Source of the DNA: Oopsacas minuta
Lineage: Eukaryota; Porifera; Hexactinellida; Lyssacinosida; Leucopsacidae
Direction of reading: 5' to 3'
NCBI GenBank assembly: GCA_024704765.1
Contig: JAKMXF010000033.1
Coordinates: 806,001 to 870,000 of the forward strand
Length of the DNA: 64,000 nucleotides
The notes beneath the pieces were generated by a model. That model saw nothing but the letters and a program-made list of their open reading frames with translations, ran no database searches and was not told where the DNA came from. The position numbers and the translations under genes were made by a program. Of this stretch, positions 32,264 through 44,000 are shown in pieces; position 1 is the stretch's first letter; each line of letters begins with the position of its first letter.

Positions 32264-33573
32264 TTAATCTTTGTAAATTCTCCTTGTACTGTTTATATAG
32301 ATTTGGGTTTGTGCAAATTCTGAAATTCTTGCATTCGTAAGTTCTATAATATTAATTTCATAATATTTCAAGTCATAATTCAAATTTTGTTTGATTTTCT
32401 CATATTTAGCAAGTACTCGCTGATATAAAAGCCAATCAATATAACACCATTCTATGATGAGATCTTGTTGTCTTTGAGTAAATTCTTCTTTGTTTTCATG
32501 GATTGCGAAATTTACTTTCAAATGAGCTACGTCACTATAATCTAGTTGGAACATTTTCTTAAGTATTGCCATTGACTCTATGAAGTGTTCAGCTACGAAT
32601 ACGAAGTCAACTTCTCTATCTACTCTTTCTAAGAATTTTTCGATTTCTTCTTGATAACTACCATTTTCAAGAATTTCCTTACTGCCAATTCCGGCAGGGA
32701 TTTTGAAATCGTAGAGTCCGAAAACTTGTGATTGCTGATTCCAGAAAACCAAGTTTTTGGGTGTGAGTAATAATTTATCTCTTTGGGGAAATCTAAATAT
32801 TTTCTAGAATATTCTAATAAATTTTAAATGAAAAGATTGAGATTGATGCCATTCTGTCTTAGTGTATTTCCAAATCGTAGATAATTGAAGGATGATCTTA
32901 ATTGATCGACGGATTCTGCACACTGCCAAATATATTATCGTCCCTTTTGGCATTGTTCGTTCAATTGCCCTCTTCCCTTCATATCTACTATGATTTGTAC
33001 TTAAATTGTATGTTTTACCACACGAGGGTATCAAAGGGCACTTCATAACAGTGTCTAAATGTGAATATTGGTATATTTGGTTCGTAGTTTCATCTTGTGG
33101 CTCTACAAAAGACAAATAATGTTTCATACCGTAACGATATAACAGGTTAGACTGAGTGCTGCTAGCTGCTTTGTATGATTTTATTAGGTAGAAATATTAA
33201 CCATTCTCTCTTGTAGATTTTTCACATTGGAGGAATGAGTTAAATTCCGATTCTAAGTGTGTCTCATTATCGGGTGGATTCTTCGTTATGCGATAATTTG
33301 AATTTCTGGTTTGTTAGAGAAACTTTTTGATGTGATTTTCGGTGCATTACCTTCAGTAATGTTTTTTACTTCATTTATGTTTGTTGCAGCAAAAGTAATT
33401 GAATTTTCGTATATTTCTCCTCTTCTATTATTCGTTTTAAAGAAATACGACGGATTTTCATTATTCTCTTCAATATAAACACTATATTCGATATTACTGA
33501 TGAAAGAGCGAATATTATCAGTGTAAAACAAAATAATGATACGAATTTTTCTGGGAATAAATTTGTTTGTCAA
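32264..33573 (-). pseudogene. Galactose-3-O-sulfotransferase pseudogene (GAL3ST family)
   Basis: Golgi enzyme family that transfers sulfate from PAPS to galactose. Homology runs in order down the minus strand through at least three frames. At about 33190-33120 is the 5'-PAPS site (KSYKAASSTQSNLLYRYG, family K-T-H-K-x-x-S-S-T). The next part, to about 32930, is MKHYLSFVEP and MPKGTIIYLA. A shifted frame gives SVDQLRSSFNYLRFG, with a TAA at 32826-32824. A third frame, 32752-32264, gives VDREVDFVFVAEHFIESMAI and EWCYIDWLLYQ, the family C-terminus. 33573-33286 may be the decayed N-terminal stem; one frame there has a hydrophobic stretch (LFCFTLIIFALSSVISNIVF) suitable for a type II membrane anchor. 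At least two frameshifts and a stop make it non-functional unless these are sequence errors. Confidence 0.8.
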
Positions 33574-35011
33574 CTTCTTTTGTTTACAAAGAAAAACATC
33601 TCCAATATTTGTGTGTTGTGTGATAACTGATGTGCCTACTTCAAAAATACACTACGTTATTCCTCACTATTTTCAACACTTGCACAGTATTGCACTGTAA
33701 TTGCACTGTTTCTAAATATCTGTCTGGCTGCTTTATCCAAGTTATCTGTACAATTATATACCAATACTGAAGTCTCAATAATTTCTGAACACACTTTACA
33801 GTCTCTATTTTACAATGCCATAGTCCAGCAGTGTAAAATATGTTCAAAGGATCGCGAATCGACGGAAACTATGGGCAGCTAGTACAACAGCGCCGTACCG
33901 CTTAACCAGATCAATCAGGTCAATCTCTAGGCATGAATTACTACATTCATGTTAGGATGGTATTTATAATAAATCAAGTTGTTTGGAGTTGGAGTTTAAC
34001 ACTACTCTGTAAACTTGTCCAAATAACCAAATTATTCGAAGAAGTCAACAATGGGCAAAAGAAGGACAATTTATGCTTTAGAATATAGTCGAAATCGGAT
34101 TATTTTGTCCATTTGATTGCACTGCCAAAAAGACAAAATAATCCATTATGCTAAATACTGATAGAGGACCATTTTTAGATTGCTAATATACACCGATTGA
34201 CAATAACCACGAAGGCTGCAACCCGCTCCAATTGCACTCCTATTCATTTTCCCAACCCCAGGGTTACTTGAGGTTTGTATTATAGATAATCAGTACGGAA
34301 TCGGGCCATTGTACATTCGGGAAATTGTTAAATGTGCAACGTCAAACCAGTTTCAAGTTTCAACAAATACGTATGTTAAAATGTGAATTATGAAAAAGTG
34401 TCTCTGCAACCACTTTTTCTAGCAACAATATTGAATTTATGTAGAATATCGATGATATTTGAAAATTATTTGCAATCAAATAGAAGCGCGCTTTGATGTT
34501 CCGCTCCTCTAATAATGGAGGGCGCTCAACCTTCCGCTCTTGATTCATAAATGGAGTTAAATTATGGAGCGGTCCCTTTAATCTCTATATAACAAACGCA
34601 ATAGAACCGCCATATAATTAAAAGTCGAGTATGCATGCAAAAACTGTTATACCTAATTGTTATTAGTCAATAATGTAGAGCAGGGAATTGGGCGACCTTC
34701 AATAAACTGATCCGAGATCAGGCATGCTATCCTATTTACAAATTGCATTCACATAGTTATCAACTTCTGATAACTCTCAAACTCTCTAACTTGTTCTGAT
34801 ATGCATATAAGGTGACACACATTTGTCAATTTCTAGCCGTGAGATCATCAAGATTATTATTATTTTTTAGTTATACATTTGAAAAAATGATTTTTGATTT
34901 TGGATTACAACAAATACGATTTCAGGGGTGTAGACTCGGAATATGGATTGGTAGGGCCCTTATCTTTGTCGTGCTTGATAGGTGACTTACCTTTTAATTG
35001 TTTTGAATTAG
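33574..35011. other. Intergenic region
   Basis: No gene seen between the GAL3ST pseudogene and the STPG1-like gene. Some G+C-rich patches (33850-33905; 34490-34580 with GCTCCTC and GGAGCGG) may be decayed repeat ends. Confidence 0.45.
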
Positions 35012-38000
35012 ATGGCAGTTTTCAGCTTAACACCTCTCTACTCGGTCCCTAGTCCAAGTCCTGTTCCTCAGTCAGAATTCAGTGAAGACATCAGACTAAG
35101 GACAACGAGTCGTGCCCTCAGGACAGGGAGGGTTTCAGGTCAGTTATCTTGGTAGGGAGTGGGCAATGTTTACTGATTGCTGTTCATATTTATATATACG
35201 TACTATCAAAATCTCTCACGAATACACTTTGATAAATTAATAGGTTTGTTCTCTATGAATTGTATACTATATTTTAAATAAAATGTTTTTCTCATTTCGA
35301 GCAAATTTTAATATTGAATATTTCTATTAGCCTCAGCTTTGAGTCAAAGATCTCGTCCTGAGTCTCCATGTCCTGCTTCTATCCCCTCAAAATACCGTAC
35401 AGTATTCTATCAGCTGACTGAGAACAAGGGGTTCCAGATGCAGTCTCCTAGATTTGATTCTAATAGATATTTCGTGAGTATGCTTTAGTTACGATTAATC
35501 TGTAAACGATAAATGACGTATTAACTATTAACCTATAGTTCGTATTAATGAGTCATTATAATCTATTTATACTCTTGTGTACAGACTGATGTTCCCTCTC
35601 CTGGTTCTTATGACATAACACATGATACTCTGATCAGAAATACCACCTCTCTATCTACAAAAGGAACTTGTAATTTTGGATCTAAGGTCGGTGTTAATCT
35701 GGTACTAGGGTGTTGCCATGTGGAACCGTAAGCACAGTTACATTCCATAATTAGCAACTATGAATGATTGGTAATTTGAACGTTTAAAATGATCAAGTAT
35801 GCAACATCGGTACTGCAGCTCTGCAGCCTTGTTCTTATGCTTTATCGATATTTTAGAATTCATATAATAATACCCCGTTAAACAAAACTAGTTCATACTG
35901 TAATCTCTTAGACTAAGCGGTTCTCTAAAGCGAAGACTCCAGTATTAGGACCAGGTATTATTATTATTATACGAGCGCGCTTCGCTTGCTCGCGGTTGTG
36001 GACACTTCATGTCCACACTCGGGCCTACAGCCCTCGAGGACATAAACTCAATATATTGCAATTATTTCGATTATCGCAAATTCTAAATTATCAGAATTAA
36101 TTTAATTTTGAATTAGACATCATTTATAATAAACATAGTAAACTTTAGTTATATATTTCTCTCTTTTAAGCTTCATACTTCCCTATTTTATTGAAGAAGG
36201 ATTTCAATCAAAGCAAAGTATCAAGGTATTAGTGTTATTACAAGTATAATTCATATATGGTTAGGGTCATCATACAAATTTATCATACAACTAAAGTCAG
36301 GAATCAGAACACTTGTTATTTAGCTAAATTTATGGAATGAGTCAAATAACTAATAACTGCAGTGCTAAACTGCTTCAGAAAATATATTTAATTGCCTTGA
36401 AATATCGCTTCGTAGTTACACATGATCGCTACATTGTAACTCTATTATACGTACTTATAGCAGTCTGCCTAAAACGTGGTTTTACAAAATAGTGTCATTA
36501 ACGCAATGACTGAACCAGATTAATTGAGAATAAATATGAGATTCTCATTATATATATTTTTCAGTTGGGATAAGTTACCGCTAAGTTGGAACTTCTGATT
36601 TCTATAATATCTATTATATCCAATTGCAAATGGTCTATAATTCCTAATTCATTCTGATATTAGCTTAGGTATAGTAGATTCCTTTTAAATTCTCTTAATC
36701 AGGCAAAAGGACTTGGTCCCAATTTTGACGTTTTAAGCGGAGTCTACTGTATTTCATTAGATACATTTAAACGTAATTTGCCTTCTCAAGGCTCTTCAAA
36801 GAACCAACTACTCAACAAGTATTGTCTGATACCAAAACTCCATCTCCTAATAAATATGACGTAAGTGCTTAAATGTTTAATTGATATTTCAATTTTAATC
36901 GACAAACATCATTTATTGTATAAGCGAATTATTACTGCGGTTAACCGGATATGTACGAATCTTGTAAATGCACAATTTAGTAATTAACGCAATCAAATTT
37001 ACAGCCTATTAATAATATAATTATAAATATTGCATTATTTTCGTAATAAGATTGCATATCAAATTCAGAATTCATTAAAATCTTGATTATTTGACATATT
37101 TATTGAAAGTGACAAAATTGTCTTTATTACTTTAAGTAAGTTTAGTGATTAGTCCAACATTCTGTTCTGTAGCTGAGATCAACAGAATATCCAGAATTCT
37201 CGGAAGATTATTCAATATTCAAGTCAAAGTAGGTAAGTACGTACTACAAGTGTTTCCGTATGATCTTTATCTTATCATATTGTAATCTATTATTAGAACA
37301 CCTAGGATAATTGATACAGCATACAGTGTATATTCAAATCCAGGTCCAGGTAATGACGGTTTCATATAAGTACTAATAATAGCAATACTAAGTAAGTGTA
37401 GTGGTGGATTCTTTAAAAAATTCTGGGGGGGCAAAATTGAACTTATCAGAGCTAGTTTTTGATTTCATTATAGAATACTACACAATACACATACTAGAAC
37501 TACAATTCGTTGAGTAAGCGATTTGATGACAATTTCCTTGAATAGAGAAATTGAAAGCAATCAATTTAGATAATGTGTTGGAAAGGTGGATGATGCAGAA
37601 GAAGTGGGTGATTCCATGCTAGCTAATACGCTTCATTCTTGTAGAATTTCCAAAAAATTATTTTCTTTCTTGTTTACTAATTAATTTCAGTTATTATAGT
37701 GTTGAAAACTGGGGGGAGGGGGGCAATTGCCCCCCCAGGAATCCGCTGTTGGACATAAGATTTGAAAATTAACATTGTATTGGTTGATACGTTCTACTTA
37801 TACCTCTTGCAAACCAAACATTTAAATCTCATTATATTAATACAACCCCTATTTGTATAAGACGTACACCTGGATACTATGTGTAATTTTTGTTTCTCAA
37901 AGGGGTAGGTTTTATCCGAGTTCAGGGCTGGGTGTGGTTAACCGAATTTCTGGCGCGGTTAAAACCTTTTCGATAATAGCGGTTAACCGCTGTAAGTATA

Positions 38001-41000
38001 TTGTTTAATGCAATTAATGAAGTTACGTAACTAAAATTGATAATACCAATACATAGTTACCATATATGCAATCGTGATGCGATTGTATCTTTAAAAGTAC
38101 TGAAATTTAGTAATACGGGCCAAAAATGTAGCATCTCAAAATTACTTAACTAACAGATTTCGTGTGTATATATTTTCTTATCTCTTAAAACCTGAGGAAT
38201 TATGAATATAAGGTTGGAAATGATGCTATTCGGTTAACCGAATATATTTTCTTAGGGAGTTAACTGGATAGAGCAGCGGTTAACCGGTTAACCGGCTAAC
38301 CGAATCCAGCCTTGCCGAGTTCTACTGTATGTAGTATCACAAAAACACGAGTGAGATAGAAACGAGTCGAGTATTCGATACAATCTCGGAATGTACAGCC
38401 GTGTATTACAAGTACAAGGATTGCTTTATGAGGTTACAAAGCAACACCATATAAGCAATATACAAGTCAAAGAGTTTTACCTGTGTGGTGTTATACGATT
38501 TAAGTCACCCAACCTTATATATCCATGGTAATAATCTATATTCAATTTACATACATTCAGTAAACAATAATTTATTCATAAATACCCAAATTTCCGTTCT
38601 CAAGGAAAGGATTAGCATTATATTAGTAATAGACTACCAAAAGTGGTAGTCTATTACTAATATAATGCTGACTATAATTAACCTATAATTGGTGTATATT
38701 CTGGGATAATTGTTTCTGTTATTTAATTATACCAAAGCATATAATTATAGCTTTTATGATAAGTATATTTAGGATACTAAATATATATATATATGCGGGC
38801 TCCGATTGTTGATAAACAGTCTCCTTAATATCCTTATCATCAATTTCTCTGTTCACCATGTTTAGGAGGACAATCATTGTACTATTATTACTGACCTTTA
38901 AATGTCAGATCTCATCTAAAATGCTATGGTTGCTTGGATCATATACAGTGGTAGTGGATTTATTTTTCGAATCGTTCTGTTTAATAACTTGAATAAATAC
39001 CCTACCATTTGATAATTATTCCAAATTCATTAAATTTATTCTTGTTTTATCGTAGGTCAGTATAATATTGATGATTCTTCAACACATTCACAACCAATTC
39101 AATACTCTTCTGTATTCAAATCCAAGTCAACTAGAGCGGGAGTACATGATAATAAGTTGGTAAGTTGTTTAGTAACATTATTTATACTATAAATTGTATA
39201 AATAATTGATGTGTAGGGATATACTTTAATGATTGTTTGTATAGAATTCATTGAAGAAACTGTAAAACCCTATGCTCATTTTGGCATACAAAGTTTCTGA
39301 CATGTTCAACTCTTAAGTCTGCCGTGAAGTGGCCTTGTAAGCGAAAGCGAACTAGCATAATTTATATTACATTTGTTGATTCTTATCATATTTTCAAATT
39401 AAAGTTCCGATCAACAAATTACCATAGATCCCAATAGTTTACTCAGAGAATACTGCTGGTCCTCATACTTTTAAGAGGTTACTGTCAATTATAGCCATGT
39501 AGTGATAATAATCGCTAACTCGACTACTACATAGGAAAGAATAGAATTTCAAATTTCATACAATAAGCACGAAATAGTAGAATATGAAATGATAAACGGA
39601 CACGTCGTCGCACGGACAACATGTAATACTTTGTGTTTGGTCATATTTCACGGATACCATCCTTTCCATTTCATTCAGTGATTCAGAGACTAGAAAATAA
39701 TTATACATACAGGTCACTCGGGTCATATTCAGTACATATTTCTTATGAATTGTCCCGGAAATGCTTTGTACTTTATTATAAGTAAAACAATTTGTATTAC
39801 GCTATTTCATAGAAAGATGCTTAAAATATATTATTTGTTTAATTATTGAAATTACAACTCTTTTCTAATGCTTTGAATGAAATGATTATTGATTCACTAA
39901 TTATTACATATTACAACAATGCAATATAATATTTTAAATTTATCTTAAGTAACACACACAAATACAAATACAGGAATTATTTTATTTGTATGACATGTTA
40001 TAGGTGAGATGATTGTATCCATCCTAATGACGTCAATAATATATATATATTTCTTGATAGTGTTAGGTTAATTATCTTAATTATGCAATAATTCCAGACT
40101 CATTGAGACAATTTCATAATTTTTGATCATTACTATAGCTTTAATATTAACTTACACGTATTAAATACAATATGATGTGTAATACAATCTTTAGTTTTGT
40201 GATTTTCTCTTTATAACTTAAACCATTATATAATTTTTGTGTAATTTTATCATTATTAGATTAAAATTTAATCAAAAATAATATTTTTACAGAGTCCGGG
40301 ACCTGCTGATTACTTTCCATACGTTCATACAAAACAACAGAACAAGTCTACCCATACAGTGTAAGTTGATAGATTATCTCATCTTATCACAAACTGCTCT
40401 GTTTTGATTATCCTAACTCGTGATAATATGACCAATAAAGTTTTCAAATTCATCAACATATTCTGGACACTTCTTTAGGCACAATAACTTGTTGGTTATT
40501 CTTGTTGAGGTTATTATACATTGACACAGTCTGTCTGAATAATCAGCAAATAATTCCGTGTCAGTTATTAAGCTGTTAGGATAACATTAGTGGGCTGTCT
40601 ACAAATATGTTATTTTTGTTACAAAGCCACTATAGGTATATTGACATAATTGTAGGCCTACTTTCAAGTAGATATTGTTATTCACAATCACTCAAGGATT
40701 GGTCAAAGGTAACTGCTATACTACACAGATTGATTATGATGGGAAATCCTACTGGGCATTCTAATTAGATAGCTGTGCTATTCAAACGTTCCTTTTCAGG
40801 AAATGCGTATACAGTTAAACCTCGATTTTCCTGACTCGTTGTGACCTGTCGAAAGCGTCCGGATAATCGAGGTAGTTTATACTTAGTAGAATAGGACCTG
40901 GGACTAGGGGGCATGTCCGGATAATCGAGGTTGTACTGATTGATAATTCAATTGCATTCATTGGGAGCAGTTCTAGAGATGATTGTTATTACTGACAGTT

Positions 41001-44000
41001 TAAAATTTGGTTAGGTCTAGCGAATTTTGATTTGGTCTGTGAATATTTACATTCATTTGTACAACAGAAGCCAGGGGTGGGAGAGTAGACTTTAGGATAT
41101 CAGGGGTAAGAGCGCGTAAAAGGCTAAGATACATTGTTGTATGCAAAGATACATAATACGAGTCTTTGGCTCGTCGCTTTGCGCCTCGAGGTATCCATTA
41201 TTCTCCAAATGACCGTCCCTTTGAGTATTATAATATAGATATGTTCAGAACAATGTAATTCACAAATATACGTATATGGCATATATGTTATAGAAATATT
41301 TCGTAAGATCAACTCCCTTTATAGCCGTTGAGAGCAAGTATCTATGTACATTTTGAGATTTGGCTAATTTGTTTCCTTTATATTCATAAAAACAATAATA
41401 ATCTTACGCATGATTAATCCAAAAGTGTGAAAATCGGATGCAGCATGTTCGATATATTTAGTGAAGTTTTATTGAATTCTATTTACTTCCTTTATAAACA
41501 CGATAAATACAAAGTTATGGGGCAATTTCCATATTGCATACCGTAAATCTTTCCTTGACAACAGACAAACAAACAATCCAACAATTGAGGTTTAATAATA
41601 TAGATATTATTATTCTAACGTATAAACTACTGTACGAATGTTGCTACACGACATTATTTGATTGTCATCATTTCTGCTGGATAGCACCTAGCAACCTAGT
41701 TGTTAGAATATTTGTATAAGTATGTTGCTGGTCTCTGAAATGAATTAATTGTTAACTGCAAATTGTCTTTCGATACTATCATCAATAATTATACAAGGCA
41801 CGCTTGATATTCATGTATACGAGGCGTATTAATTATAAGAGACGCCCATTGTGAACTACTAGCCTGAGAAACCTACTGAGATTTATGAGTATCAAATATA
41901 TTATTGCTTACTTTATCAAATATTGAGTTGTTGACGAATAATTTATTTATTGAATGAGGACAATTATGTCCTACAAGCGTTTTTAGCTAATTCGTTTACA
42001 CCTCCAAACACATGTAATTCTATACAACTTAAGGTTGTACACCTAGCCACCCCTTACTTGAACATTTACGTTTGTTGTCGTATTTGAAATTTGATCAGTT
42101 TTGACTGGGTGTGTTATACTTAAGGTTAATTTCTGGTATCACCTAACGTCAATGCTCGTAATTCAATAGTTTTCATTAGCTAATCCTCTCTGTACACAAG
42201 ATTAAATATCTGAATGAAATCGAGGGCAAATTACTAAATTAAACTCAGACCTTTCAGTATTCAATTAACGTTAACGCTGGAGCTATAAACAAATTATGTT
42301 ATACTAATTAGCAGGGTGTTATTTGCAATCAGGACAAATAATAAACTTTATTACTTAATTATGCTGGCTAATTACAGATTATTTATTTATTGATTAAATA
42401 GTTTCAAATTAATTAATTTCCAGGTACACACACGGTTTCTGATATTCTTTATCAGTTCTTTTACATTGTTAAAAGTGAATAGATGTAGACTTAAAAATAC
42501 GTCCGTTTGAACAAGATTAACATTATGGCCACCTATTAGATTTACGATGCAAGACTAGCTAATTCAAGTTGTACATCGGTTAACCTTATTGATAATAATA
42601 ATCTAATATATTTTCATCAGGGATGATTGAATTGATCAGAATTCTGGGATTGAATTTATTCATGACTTTTATATTTGCGTTTTACAACTCCAAAAAACCT
42701 TCGTACTACTTTTCTGATCAAATTTCTCCACATTTTCTTATAAAAATACCAATTGTGTTGTTGCAATAACCCAAGGCAGTGTATTTTTGTTAAAATAAAA
42801 TGTATAATAATATTAACAGCTAACGGGTTAACTACTGTAATTTGCAACTAGTCGGAAAGTTGCAAAATTACAGTGACTGTTTGGTAATGTACGTATATAT
42901 GATTCAATATATCTATTTATTTGTGTAAAAAGTTGAAAAAATTATTCTACAAAGTAACGAAGGTATGAGGAATATGAATAGAGATATACAAAAAGTTGAA
43001 TTGGTTGTGTCAGATAATGTCTAATCCTCCTGTGAACGGAGTAAGACTGTATGATTTGTGTTCATATGTCTTAGCCTCATCTGATTGTTCTGTTGTATCT
43101 CTCCTCAATCTTGCTTCTTTAGGTCTTTTAGCTCTTATGTTTGTAAATCTTATTTCTTCATTATCTGCAGTGGTAGGATCTATCTCTTCTGGCTTGTTCG
43201 TTACTGCATGTGTTATGTTGGGGAATACATCGAGGTTTTCTGAGTTCCCTAATACTGGGTCTCTCACAGGCTTACTTTCTTGTAGGACCTGTCGTGCCTG
43301 TGCTGCTGGATCTTCTAACCACCTGGGAGCAATTCTCTGCTGAGAATTAGGAGGGACCCATGGAGCCGTCTCGTGTATAACTTCTATCAATCTCTTCTTC
43401 TTAAGGTTCTGAGCTATCGGAGGTAATCTCTCCTTTGACTTCTTTTTCTGTAGAGAACTACTCAGCATCATCAATGGTTGTTTGGGTTTAGTAACCCCTG
43501 AGTACATAGAGAAATTAGCGGGAGATGGGAATCTCTTCGGAACAGGATTTTTCATACCTCGCATAGCGAATAGCTTAACTCTTCTAAGTGTTAATTCTGG
43601 AGGCATGTCAGTAGGCGGGGATTCTTCTGGATACTCTGAGGGGTACGCGTCTCTGTCTGAGTGAATCAATTTATCGTGTTTACGTGGTGTATAGTCTGGG
43701 ATTTGTTTCAGCTGATTTTCAGATTGTTTCTGTAGAAGATAACTGAGCACTTGTCTTACTCCTTGCTGTACTATGCTCTTAGGAGGATCTGTTAGAGGAT
43801 TGCCTGATAGATTCAGTCCAGTTAGCTTGTTAAGATTTCCTAACTCTACTGGTAGCTCATTGAGCTTATTTCCAGCTAACAACAGAGTTCTCAGATTTCT
43901 TAACTCTCCTATTGCTGCAGGTAACTGTGTTAGATTATTATTTCTAAGATCCAACCAACGCAGTGCTCTCCAGCCTCTCACAACTTCTGCGGGTAGTTCC

